From positions 55,795-119,794 of the forward strand of contig NCSJ02000123.1 in assembly GCA_002812745.2 (NCBI GenBank): 64,000 nt of DNA, read 5' to 3'. Positions within the stretch are counted from its first letter, which is position 1. Each line of letters begins with the position of its first letter. Shown here one piece after another: positions 36,201 through 47,235 of the stretch. Source of the stretch: Scytalidium lignicola. Lineage: Eukaryota; Ascomycota; Leotiomycetes. Position numbers and translations under genes: made by a program. The notes beneath the pieces are model-generated. The model saw only the letters and a program-made list of their open reading frames with translations, was not told the DNA's origin and ran no database searches.

Positions 36201-37165
36201 TGTTGTCGTTAGTGAGAAGCAACGAATATCTCAATATTGGCTTTCTCGAAAACAAAAACCGGCTTGTTGTTGCCGTATCTAGAGCAAGGAGAGGGTTATA
36301 CATATTCGGTAATGCAATTACTCTCCATGCTTCTGAGTTCTCCGAAGACAACAAGCTATGGGAACCAGTCTTGACGCATATGTCGATGGAAGGACGTCTT
36401 AATCTCGATCGAGGCTTACCAATTACGTGTACGAATCACGGAATAGTGACTGAGATCAGAGAGGCAGAAGACTGGGGCAAACTTGCAGGAGGATGTAGAA
36501 AGAAATGTGGTGGAAAGTTTTCCTGTGGCCATTCATGTCCTTTTACCTGTCATCCAAGGCTTCACGAGGAGTTGCGCTGCCCACTGCCATGTTCCAAGTT
36601 GGTCGTTGAGTGCGGTCACTCATGCACTAATCTCTGCTCGGAAATTTGTGCTTGCAAAAAATGCGCTGTCAAGGAAAGTGAATTGACAAAATCTCACAAA
36701 CAGGGCATGCCTGCCTTGTATGGCTCTCTCCGATCTCGCAGTAACTCTCCTCAAAAGTCTATGAGGTATCAGACCCCCACTCCATCGTCAGTATCAAATG
36801 GCTCTCCCTCAAAACGGTCTTCATCATCTCTATCACCATTACTTCCAGCATTCAACCCTACTATATCTACCCATGACTGGAACATGTGGAATGCAGTTGA
36901 AGCTGACAAGAATATGGCTGATTTAAAGCGGAATGCGGTTGGAGACAAGTCTCGACCTACAAATTCTATGCCTATGATCAATGAGACACACCATAAAGTT
37001 GAGATTCAGGACGATGTCAGGGTTCGAAAGAAGACATCACCTGTCCGAAGATTGATCCTGCCCCTTCAATCTCTGTCAATTGAGGCTACATTACCAGAGC
37101 AACTTGATGCTGAGACTACATTTAAGATTGAGCCACTTGAGGAGGACCTGATATCATTCGATTGA
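33271..37165 (+). CDS. hrr1: SF1 (Upf1-like) helicase with NFX1-type zinc finger: ZNFX1/Hrr1/SAD-3 family
   Basis: Seven exons: 33271-33642, 33691-33967, 34018-34102, 34150-34856, 34992-35386, 35428-36030, 36077-37165; 1,175 residues. Helicase motifs in order: I GPPGTGKTFTSVNA; Ia AAQTNHAIDQLL; II LLVEEAAETLES; III LILVGDHQQLQ; IV MLNRQRRMIPDI; V FTIDSYQGEENDVILLSLVRSN; VI RLVVAVSRARRGLYIFGNA. A Cys/His-rich block follows (GGCRKKCGGKFSCGHSCPF to CSEICACKKC), the NFX1-type finger. Relatives are S. pombe Hrr1 (RNA-directed heterochromatin) and Neurospora SAD-3 (meiotic silencing of unpaired DNA), which work with the RNA-dependent RNA polymerase and Argonaute. A Ser/Pro-rich tail ends the protein. 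Intron 4 skips a stop-containing first AG (acceptor at 34990-34991). Intron 6 contains an N, so its acceptor is reliable only by motif continuity (ILT-FYNGQRK). Confidence 0.9.
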
Positions 37166-37620
37166 GAAATAACAGCTCTGTAATGCCCTTAGATTAGTTT
37201 GCCCTGTCAAGATCCGTTATCTGCCGATGGGTCTACACGGTATTGAACACTCACCCGTTTTCTAAATTGTATTTGTACACTCTACAGGTGCATGTTGAGC
37301 TAGAATACTAGCCATGCGTCCTTTCTAGTAAAACCATTGCAAATGATAATTTTTACTTTATAGATCCTCAACCCTGTAAACTTTCTGATTATATGTGTCC
37401 ACAATTTTTAGCCTTAATTATATACCACTGTAAAAGAATGTGTCACCAGGCAATTTATGCACATAAGAAACTAACGAAATACACCAAATTTTAATTAAAA
37501 TCTCTCGAAGTATCAACTTGATATCAAGAGAGCTGTGAACCGATGCCCTCAGTCAACTCATCATATCCACACGCCTGTCTATCATTGAATGACATCAGTT
37601 TTTTCATCTAATCTCATCTT
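37166..37620. other. Convergent 3' intergenic region
   Basis: AT-rich spacer between the stop codons of the helicase and MYND genes; no gene seen. Confidence 0.5.
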
Positions 37621-38695
37621 TCATTGATTATTGTCAATTGCTGATGGTGAGTCCTCCCGTGAAAGGCTGCTCTCTGGATTCCCTATATTCTCTGCATCTT
37701 GTGTATTCTCTGCGATCTTTGCGATCTCTACATTTTCAGTTATCTCGGGATCTATATTAGCATCGGCGTTATTGTTGGATAAACGATAACAAGCACCATG
37801 AGCACCACAGCAAAGCCCATCCAATGGGAAGGAGACTTCTTGAGATTCTTCCCAGTGGTTATTGAATAAACTTTGAACACTGGGGTCTTGAAGGATGAGA
37901 CAATCTTTGATATGGGGGAATATGTAATCTTTTGCGATATTTTGGCAGTTCTATAGATATTAATGAGATATATTGTTAATATTAGGACCTATCTCTTGTA
38001 GAGGAGGTGTTCAAAGTGATCCATACCTCATTACAGTAGGAGAAGAGTTTGCAGTCTTCACAGTAGACTTGTGATTGTGAGAATGCACCGCATATATGGC
38101 AGTGCTTTGTTCCGTCTTCCTCAAAGGCCAATAGCAAACTGTTGTTCAGCTCAAGCAGTGACTTCAATGAGTGTGGGAAAACCTTTATATGCATAAAATT
38201 TGTTAGCAGCTCGCTTCTACTTCCATGATCACGTCTTGGACTGCAACATACCCAGAGATTCTTCAACTCTTCCTGCCGTATCATGATTCCTCGTTGATAC
38301 TCTTTCTCTTTGGCTCTATCAGCGTAGAGTATGGCCATAGTATGTCCACGCACAAATAAATCTGCCCAGAATTCGAACTTCTGCTTATAGACTTGAAAGA
38401 AGATCGAAAAAGTTTTGCCGGATTTGTCCTTTACTTCAAAGACCGGATGGCATCTCTCGCGCTTGCCTGTGAATTCCACTAGGAAACACCAGGTGAAAAG
38501 TGGTCGACATTGACCGTCTCTCCATCCGTAATAGATACCGTCTGCACTTGCTTCTATTGGTAGTTCTGAAACGGTTCTAGGGAAGAGTCTCGTGTCGTTG
38601 AGGTTTGCCAATCTGGCCTTGGCCATTATGACTGGAGTTCTCGAGAAACACTGATAATGGAGGGACGATTTTGTTCTGACTGAAACTATCTCCAT
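37621..38695 (-). CDS. MYND-type zinc finger protein
   Basis: Exons 38027-38695 and 37621-37950, joined in phase 0. The finger spans the intron: HCHICGAFSQSQVYCEDCKL, then FSYCNE-NCQNIAKDY and FPHIKDC, giving C-x2-C, C-x2-C, Y-C-x3-C and H-x3-C as in MYND domains. A further intron of 69 bp (38188-38256 region, donor GTATGT, branch GCTAAC) is likely within exon 1; it is in frame either way. The N-terminal half, from ARLANLNDTRLFP through GIYYGWRDGQCRPLFTWCF, looks like a conserved domain of a fungal family I cannot name. MYND fingers bind proline-rich partners. The start at 38695 (MEIVS) or 38626 (MAKARL) is open; the conserved part begins at the latter. The promoter side runs straight into a tandem-repeat array. 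Confidence 0.72.
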
Positions 38696-38750
38696 CCCAT
38701 TCCACAGGAATCCGCGGCCTCAACATTCTGTCCTTGTCCATTCATGTAAG

Positions 38751-39845
38751 TAAAATTCGTTGCATCTCTCACTCTAAAAGTTTTCACTATATATCTCGGC
38801 ACCAATGGTCATTCAGGGTAACTGATACATTGAAATTCGTTGCACTTCTTCCTTTCAAAATCAGCACTATATCTCTCGGCAACATTAAAATGAAGGTATT
38901 GATGTGACGCATTAGATTCTCTGTGTTTCTATCTTTGAGAAACCTTCCCAAATCTGTTAGTATGACTAATGATGGAGAAATATTCCAAAGTATTCGTTGC
39001 GTCACTGTTTGTAAAAACTAGCGCTATATAGCTCGGCGGAAAAACCACGTATGGAGTGATATTATTGTAAATTCGTTGCACTTCTACTTCAGAATATTGT
39101 CACTAAAGAGCTTGGCATGAGTTTTGTGCCATAAATCTCGTTGCAAATCTCGCCTTCTGTTTCCTTCACTATAAGTCTCGGCTGATACTCATTGCTGTCG
39201 GAGTAATTTATTGGGAATTCGCTGCTCTTTGTAAAGCTCTCTTTAATGTAGCGTCTCTAATGAGGAAGATCAAGCGCTCTATCGCTCAGTTTCGGATTTG
39301 TAAAGATGTAGTAATTATGTTCTGAGTAGTGGTGTAAAAGCTTCACTAAGATTCCCAGCATACTGTCTGTGGCAAGGATATTGTATGAAATTATTTGTTG
39401 CATCTCTGTGACTGGAACACTGGAACAATATATTGGAGTATTTATGTTTTTAAAAAGATACGTAAATAGCCGTTGCACATCTGGTTCAGAGAATCATCAC
39501 TAAATATCTCGGCTATACACTTATTCCAATGCCTTTAAGAACAGCACGCCAGAATATTCGTTGTGCCTCTCATAATTAGAACTTGCGCTATAAAACTCGA
39601 CATGATAGCCCTATGTGCATCAATATGTAAGAATTCGTTGCACTTCTCAGTGCTTTCAACTTGCGCTATAGTTCTCGGCGGGTGCATCATTTGCCATAGT
39701 ATATTGATAAGAAAATATCGTTGCAACTCCGGTTTGACTTTCGCGCTAAGGGAACTCGGCATGGCCACTTCCTAGAATTGGGGAAAATACGATGATATTT
39801 GTTAACCATCTGCCCTTGAGATTTTCACCATATATCTCAGTAGGA
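38751..39845. repeat. Tandem-repeat array 1, about 79-bp period
   Basis: About 14 diverged units. Each unit has TTCGTTGCACTTCT, then a variable 15-20 bases, then CACTATATATCTCGGC, then roughly 30 unrelated bases. Clear copies start near 38753, 38832, 38991, 39070, 39134, 39465, 39552, 39628, 39711 and 39791, with weaker ones near 38911, 39215, 39300 and 39390. On the minus strand most units read as a peptide of the form AE(I/L)YSAx..KCNEF, but frames shift and stops are common. Confidence 0.85.
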
Positions 39846-40989
39846 CAGTATGGTGTGAGCTATAGCGAACTCTATCGAAGGAAGGAAGTGGAAAGGAAAG
39901 AAAGTTCACAGAATAAAGATGGATGGATGAGCAAGGACAGAAAGAGAGAAACTAAAACCGATTGCACTGTACCGTACTGTGATATAGTAGCTTGCCATGT
40001 ATGCCATTTCTTTGAATACACAAAAAGCAGAGAACATCAAAAGAAGTCAGACATGCTGAAAGAGAGTAAAGAATTGGAATTGAAATCGAGTCATCTTACT
40101 ACTCCTAGACCTCCAATAAAAAACCGCTTAGCAGTAGAAGACTCCAGCAGACAGCATTAAAAAGGGCTCGTAAACTTGTAAGGAACGGTGTATTTGATTT
40201 CAACTAGGCCAAATGCAGCGAATTCACCCTGTCTCTTGTACTGTAGCCAACGTGTGATTGGATAAGGTCCAGACTACATATGGAAATGAAGATCGACGGC
40301 CGTTGGAGATATATACGAGCCATGTCTACATTGTACAGGCCATGACTCTCCACATTCTGCGCGAAACGAGGACTGCAAACATAATTTTAGTAGGGATAAC
40401 ATAAACTGGGGTTGACGATGAAGATATATTTCCTTCAAGGAAGCTGGTGGTGGTCTTACTCATTGGGCGTTGGCGATGCGGCGCTTCGGGTCGACGTTTC
40501 GGACCCCTATCACGTGCTGAGCTAATTCAGGTACCCGTATTGGTCTGCCCAATCGTCGCTTAGTATCTGTTAGAAAACTCGAGAAATACAGCAGCGTGAT
40601 TGGCTAAGTTCTACGCCACGAGCATAAGTTCCCCTCGGACCCTGGATCATCCAATTTCCCCTGAGCAAATCCTGAGGCGCCAACGGGTTTCGCTATCACA
40701 ACCGGCGCATTCGAGCCAGCAAAGCGCGGGGCGTTGGTTCTCGTGTTGTCAGTGCGGTGTTACCGTTTCACTCGCTCTCCCTATCTTCAAGTCTCACTTC
40801 GACGACACTCGTTTTGCATCCTCTCCCTCCCTTCCTTCTTTGCTTTCTGTTTACCAGGCGTTCCATTCTTTCGCGCCGAAAAACAACGACAATCGTTTAT
40901 CAAGAGCATCTGAGATCTGCTAATTATTGNAAAAAAACACGAAAGAATTTGATTTCCGAACTTCCGACTGATTTTCTAATTTTGTCGCA
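39846..40989. promoter_or_regulatory. Intergenic and promoter region of the Cys-rich protein gene
   Basis: A 122-codon frame (39792-40160) without family features is set aside. From about 40480 the sequence turns GC-richer, then CT-rich before the ATG at 40990. N at 40930 in an A run. Confidence 0.4.
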
Positions 40990-42198
40990 ATGGCTCCTTC
41001 ATCGCACCTCTTGCGACTCTTGACGCTCACGCTCGCTCTCTTCTCCTCGGTATCATGGGGCTATCTAGGTGCTATGCGATACGAACCGGATGAGTCTCTC
41101 ATGGTGAGGTCCCAGGCGCGGGGACTGGATTCGAGGGCCTTGGTCAACGAATGGCTCGGGAGACGGGCTTTGACTTGTGCACAGAAGGATTATGATTTGT
41201 GTTCTGGTAGGTGGATTCTTCCCTGTTTTCTTTCGCCCGAATAGCTGTACCTTTCGAGGTATGGGGGATTTGTTTACGAGGGCATTTGACTAACCTATTT
41301 TCTGCCTCCATATAGATGGATCCGGATGCTGCGCTTCCGGAAATACCTGCTGTACCGGTGGTGGTTGCTGCCCTTCCGACCAAACCTGCTGCTCCTCGGA
41401 ATTCTGTGTTTCCAAGGGTGGTGCCTGTTGTGGTAGCTATACCTGTCCTCCCGGTTGGAACTGTTGTGGCAACGGTACCTGCTATCCCGATGGCGGATCA
41501 TGCTGCGGTGGAGGCAACTTCTGTAACGCAGGCAACATCTGTGTCTACTCCCAGGGAACTTCAGCTAAAAACGTGACGAGTGGAACTGTTCAATGTTGTA
41601 CGGATGAGCACTGCACAGCTCACGTCAATGGGACGGTTACGTTAACTGCCTCTATCCCCGTCAGCACAGCTAGTTCCGCGACTCTTACAACTGAGAGCGC
41701 GAAGGAGACAGCAGAGACCACGACAGGAGCAGGACAACTTTACTACTACACTATTACCTGGTAAGCTTATTTGGCCTTTTTAATCTCATATATCTGCACT
41801 CATCCTATTTATTCTTAACTACCTTCCCATATAACTAACACCACATTCCCTGTAGGTCTTACACCATCACATCTGGCCCGACAACTACTAGCACTGTCAT
41901 CACAATCTACGCGACCAACTCTAAGGCCGCAGATTCGTCATTTTCTGCACTCTCCGCCACTCTCATCCTCCCAACCCCAACCCAATCTGTAGCACCCACC
42001 ACCACAACCGCCGCCGCAACCACCGCAACTACTGCTGCAGCAACTACAACCTCTACAGGGAAACCACCTGCGTCAGGACTCGGATTCGCTAACGCTGGTG
42101 GAAGCGTAAAGATCAGCAGCAGATGGAGCAGCAACTGGGCCGTTGCGGCATTTGCGGTATTCGTAGCGCTACCTGGAGTTGCGATGGTAGCATTATGA
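40990..42198 (+). CDS. Secreted Cys-rich protein with GPI-anchor-type C-terminus
   Basis: Exons 40990-41206, 41316-41760 and 41856-42198, 334 residues. A signal peptide occupies about residues 1-24 (LLRLLTLTLALFSSVSWG). A compact Cys-rich module from about residue 70 (DLCSDGSGCCASGNTCCTGG through CCGGGNFCNAGNIC) has roughly 20 Cys in CC and C-x4-C spacing, recalling fungal granulin-like or chitin-binding-like surface proteins. Then comes a Thr/Ser-rich, probably O-glycosylated stalk (a TTTTAAATTATT run). The tail is hydrophobic (WAVAAFAVFVALPGVAMVAL), fitting a GPI-anchor signal. It is presumably at the cell surface. Splice joins are clean (CS-DGSGCC; TW-SYTIT). I do not know a named orthologue. 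It is flanked on both sides by repeat arrays. Confidence 0.85.
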
Positions 42199-42904
42199 TA
42201 AACATGTAGAGAGATGGGGGGGAAGTTGTCTATTCTAGCGGGATATTTTGTCCACCCATTCGCAGGGAAGATCATGGCGTGCTGGAGTAAAAATAATTTC
42301 GATTCGTTATTGTTGATATTCTAATCAGTTACCGCTGCTTTTTTCTTCTTCTTTCTTTTACATATCTTAGCGGCGAATGATGCTTTTCGATTCGATATTT
42401 CTTCTCTGTTAATAGCTATCATGAGCGAGCATTTTATGGATTGAGATGAACGGTTGCTGTTTGAAGACCAAACATGTAAATATGTTTTTAAAGATGTCTG
42501 GAATATGAAGAAAACAATCTTTCTTGAGATATTCAACTTGAAGTTACACTTTTTAATTTATGCAAGATGATTTGTTTGTATCTTCTGTTAAATGTTTCGT
42601 CCGTACCTTTTCAGAATTGTAGATAAATATAGAACGGACATTTAATTAATCCCCCTTACGTCCAAAAGTTCAACAGATATAATTCCTCTACCTATGTTTC
42701 TAGAGCTGTCCAATTTCCAAACCATATATATAGGATGGTAGTAGAATGCAGTGAGTACACTTTAAACCTATTTGGGAGGTGGACGTCACGCATAAGAGAA
42801 ACAATTGCAGCCAGAGCAAGCGTCACTTCCCCCCTAGTCTCCTGTATATAAGTGTAGTGAAGATAGTTATAACTTAGTGTTTCCTTGGCAAACTGGACGA
42901 ATTT

Positions 42905-43930
42905 TCTTTTGTTGCATATCTGAGAAAGTGTATACTTCCGAAAAGCTTCAAATTTGGTCGAAAATGGATGGGAAGAGGTTGAATTGAAAAACCATTCAAG
43001 TCTAACAGACGAGAGCGTAGGTTTTCAGAATGGTTGTTTGGATCGCAGCTGCGTGAAGCTCATTGTGTATACAGGCTTTAAGAGTGGTGAAGCTAAAAGT
43101 GTCTGTTGTTGGATTAGGTGTTTCTTGGCAATCCTGGGTAAGGAAGATTTGTTGTATATCTGAGAAATTATATACTTTTGAAAAGCTTCAATTTTATCGG
43201 GAGAAGGAAAGGGTTGCGAGTCAAAGAATGGCCTGATCTCAGAGTCAGGAGGTGAACAACTTTGGATTTGCGATTATTGAAGGCAGGGAGCATGTGTCTG
43301 CATAGAGGAGCGGCGGCTGTATGGCAGGGTAGCGAGGTGAAATAGAGAGATGTGGATGCCAGGTTTTGTTGCATATCTGTGAAGTATATACTTTTTGAAA
43401 AGCTTCAAATTGGAAAATATAGGAGGGGAAAAGGAAGAGATCACCCAAATTCAAAGTCAAGAGGTGAATAAGTTTGAATCAGAGTTGCACAGCAAGCAGA
43501 CTGCCCTAATTGATTTAGCGTGCTTTAATAAAAGAGTCAACAAATATAGTGATCGACGCGGCCACAAACTTTTTGTTGCATGTCAAGAAAAGTATATATT
43601 TCCGGAAGGCTTCAAAAGGCTTCAAATTGAATCAATAAAAATGGTAAGAAACTGGGTCAAGAGGTGAATAACTTCCAAATTGATGCATAGAGAAAGAAAT
43701 CTGCCGATGGATAATTGATTGTAATGCTTTATTGCACGCCTTGGCGTAAGATAAAGAGTTATTCCCTAGCTAACAAGATGGAACGCTTAATCCAACGCAG
43801 ATGACTCTTCTGTTTTGTTGCATATCTGGGGAGTATAGATTTAATGAAGCGAGCAAAATATGATAGCATAACAAGATCAAGTAATAGAAATGGCCAAGAT
43901 AGATTCGATCTAAGTCTAAGAGGTATATAT
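42905..43930. repeat. Tandem-repeat array 2, about 205-240-bp period
   Basis: Five copies of TTTGTTGCATATCTGAGAAA with AGTATATACTTCCGAAAAGC and TTCAAATT following, at 42908, 43149, 43364, 43572 and 43813. A second shared block (AGGTGAATAACTTTGAATT-like) follows each copy at about 42966, 43247, 43461, 43661 and 43918. The copies grow weaker toward the right end. Confidence 0.85.
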
Positions 43931-45414
43931 ATCCATGAAATGGACAGAAGTAAGCTTTTGTAGTGGCAAATGGGAAGGGATGGTGCGGTGCGTATTAAGT
44001 AAGACGCAGAATTGTTTCTGGAAACGCAATTTGATAGGCTGCCATGAGCAAGTCAAGCTCACTCTTCCAAATAGGGAAAGAGGTATGCCCACATCCAGAT
44101 CAACACGTGAAGAGTCAGGTAAGTTTCCACACTATGCTACGAAATATATGTAGACTGAGAAAAGGTCCAAAACGAGTATAACAAGACTAGCCTCATTCTC
44201 ATTATGAGCATAACAAAACACACACACACACACACATACATAATATATAAATGATTAGAGAATTGAGGGAATTAATTAGGGCAGGATGTGGGAGTGGTTT
44301 TGTGGGAGTTCAGATCTGCAACAAGACTTCTTGTCCAGCAATATCAATGTGTTTGTTTGTTTCCTTCCTTCCTTGAGCACACATGGCCAATGGCTTATTG
44401 CAAGTCTCCAAACCTCAGATGTGCAACAAAATACTGTCAACCCATTCCCTCTACCTAAATCTGACGTGCAACAAACTTTGGCACGGGCAGGGTAGTGACA
44501 AGTTTATAATAATGAGCCAGGGACGTACCTGAGGCCACCAAAGAGTGAGAAGAGTAAGAAGAGACTATCTAATGTCGGACCTGAATCGACGTTAAAAATC
44601 CAATGTCCTCGTCTCTTCGACCACCCAAATTCACTCAAGCCTCCAGAGCATTAACTCCAGAAACGGGTCCAATTTGCTCACTTTGTCGCCGCCTCACGAG
44701 GGTCTCGATTGGTCTCGACTGGTCCATCAGACATTGAGAGAGGAGACGAGCAAGCATCATTCCTATTGCTAACCTCAGACCGCCCATTGGCGCATGAAGG
44801 TATCCCCGCTTTTGTTTGCACTGAGGCCTGGATCAGGCTCAGACACCTGCTCGAGCAGAGCTATCGATGAGGTGCAGCTACACTAATCAAGGTAGAGCTC
44901 GAGGTGGGCTCGAGGTGGGCTCGGGTCGTGCCTGATTGAACATTTCCATATCATGGACCCCGCTGTCGTCTTCAAAACCGGCCCTGAACTTCACGAGCGA
45001 CGCGACACGGGGTTGAAGAATGAACGAAGGATGGATGGAGAACCGAGAAGATGCATTTTGACATGCTAGAAAGGCCCAGAAGAAAGGAAATTCAGATATG
45101 GAGATGATTACATGAAATGACTTTCATCTGCCTAGGGCTAGACCTTCTGGGACGACGCCAGAATGGGGAGTGAAACGACAGGTATGGTCTCAGCACGTGG
45201 GGTAGAGAATGAAGGTAATTAAGCATCACCAGCTTGATGAGGGAGCAGTTGCCAGTTGGCAGCCGGCAGTTGACCGAGGCTGCGATGGAAGAGGGAAGGG
45301 AGAAGGCACCTTGGTCAGCATCACGTCATACCCGATGACTTCAAAGTAAAATAATAAAAAATTGGAAAAGCAAAGAATGAAGCTAATGCTTAGATAAGTA
45401 CTTACATACGGATA
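43931..45414. other. Intergenic; (CA)n microsatellite and three inverted motif copies
   Basis: A (CA)n run sits at 44216-44238. The head motif of array 2 occurs inverted three times as a short piece (GATCTGCAACAA at 44313, GATGTGCAACAA at 44418, GACGTGCAACAA at 44463). No gene seen. Confidence 0.5.
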
Positions 45415-45443
45415 ACGTAATTCCCGGTCCCAAGGAACACTTT
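45415..45443. repeat. Left terminal inverted repeat of Fot1/pogo element
   Basis: 29 bases beginning ACGTAATTCCCGGTCCCAAG, exactly complementary to 47236-47264, bordered by TA (45413-45414). Confidence 0.95.
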
Positions 45444-45504
45444 TTCGCCACTTATATATTCAACAACAAATATTCAACTAACAACAACAAATAATCAAAT
45501 AAAT

Positions 45505-47166
45505 TCAGTGACTAGCTAAATTAGGACATTTAAGTCTATTATGTCCTATATTTCCACATTCTGAGCACTTTGGTGGCCGTCGTGGTGGTGCTGACAATGA
45601 ATTCGCGGATGTTGAAGGATTGATGACCTCTAATACATTTTGCACTGTAGCACTTGATTGAGCTAATGCTTGAGCTTCCTGTGCTGTCAATGAACCTGTA
45701 TGAACTAATCGCTTTCTAGGCTTATGTAGTTTTGCCTGAATTGAAGCGTTTTCAGCTCGTAATGCTTCTATATCCTTAGTCATAAACACCATCTCATGCA
45801 TAACCATTTCAAATCCTTTGACTAGTTGATTCATAGCCTTTTTTGTAGGAGTTGTAGGACTATGTTGTTCCCTAAGTAATTGCTGAATAGACTGAGATTG
45901 CAATTGTAATTGAACAGGATTATGAGGTGTTTGTGGAACCCATTGTGCTCTAGGATTGCTGTGAGTACTCCTTGGAGGTGTAGGAGTCTTTTCAACTTGA
46001 ATGCACAATTTAGCTAACACATGCTCTGGTTTATATGGAATCAATCCTGTTACTGAAAATCCATTGCAAATAGTAGTTGATTTGAAGGTTTGCTGGTGTA
46101 CAATTGGATATACAGCTAAGAAATCTTCCTTATCAATATGTTGAATTCTATCTCTTACTTTGCTTTCAATTTAAGCATCATACATGCGTTTAAGCATTGT
46201 AAAACAACTCACATTAAATGGCTAAAGGATATGAGATGAATGAGGAGGTATACAAAGTGGAATAATGTTGTTTTGAAAGCAATATTGATCGAATTCAGAT
46301 GTTACATAACTACTATGACCATCAAGGACTAACATATGATATTAACTTTTAGTTTTGTCCTTAGTAAATGGATTAAATATTTTTTGAAGTCATTCAAGGC
46401 TAATTTAATTATTAGTCCATCTGTTATCACTTGTTTCAAGCCTCCAATCTTCAGGCAATTCATGATACCAAGCTAGTTGATAGTTCTTTCCTTTAAAGAT
46501 GATCATAGGTGGTAAGGCCTATCCATAAGCATTGATTGATTTAATAACAGTTACCTATTTATGATTCTTAAGTTGTAAAAGTGGAGGCTTTCCAAAACAA
46601 TCAGATGATGTAACTACTTTAGTAGTAATAATAATTCTTATAGCAAAGCCTGTTTCATTGAAATTGTAGATATCCTCATCTAGGACTCTATATTGAGCTT
46701 TAATCTCTAGGAATTGATTGAACTACTCCTGAATAAGCTTTGGATCTTCATATAAAGCTCGTTTATAACTATATCGACGAATATATTTGGTGGTAAGCTT
46801 AGAATGGCGATTCAAAAACTTATGAACTCAATTTTTGCCTACAGATGTAGGAGAAATAAGTTCACCCTGCTTAAAAATCAATGTATCAGCCATTGCTTGC
46901 ACTCCTGAAGGCCTAGAAGGCATTCCTCGTTTTCCTATAGAGACAATCCATTGTACTAACGATTTCTCCTCAAGTTCAGTCATTCAAAAGGCTTTGGTGT
47001 AAGTAGTTCCTACTTGATTTCGACGTCGAAGACGACCATACAATGTAGTCATAGGAACATCAAAACTACATGCTACAACTTTAATTGACGCGATTTGTTT
47101 GTTTTTTAACGCGTTTATAGCAAGAAGAACTCTTCCTTCTTGTTGCGCAGTTGGTTTTCTAGCCAT
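45505..47166 (-). pseudogene. Fot1/pogo transposase, inactivated by RIP-like mutations
   Basis: One frame of 554 codons with about ten internal stops and no frameshift. It starts MARKPTAQQEGRVLLAINAL with a psq-type HTH (FDVPMTTLYGRLRR), then a CENP-B-type region and a DDE domain, and ends in a zinc knuckle (CSECGNIGHNRLKC, C-x2-C-x4-H-x4-C). Stops sit where relatives have Trp or Gln (for example HSSHIL-stop-PFNVSCF). Two DDE aspartates appear as Asn (NFNETGF, PFNVSCF), while VLDGHSSYVT keeps its Asp. All these changes are C-to-T or G-to-A type, the pattern left by repeat-induced point mutation. The last about 180 codons (45505-46044) are free of stops. Confidence 0.93.
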
Positions 47167-47235
47167 TGGAATGTGTTTTGGTTGAAAAATAAATTATTGA
47201 AGTTGTTGGTGTTGATACAATTGATGGTCGCGGGG

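Noticed and set aside
38787..39768. Minus-strand frames within repeat array 1 as genes
   Set aside because: They are short, overlap the 79-bp repeats, and break at unit borders. They are repeat translations rather than independent genes.
38751..39845. CRISPR array interpretation of array 1
   Set aside because: The window is a fungal nuclear genome, repeats are diverged with a two-box structure, and no cas genes exist.
39792..40160. 122-codon plus-strand frame
   Set aside because: No domain or splice support; begins in the repeat array.
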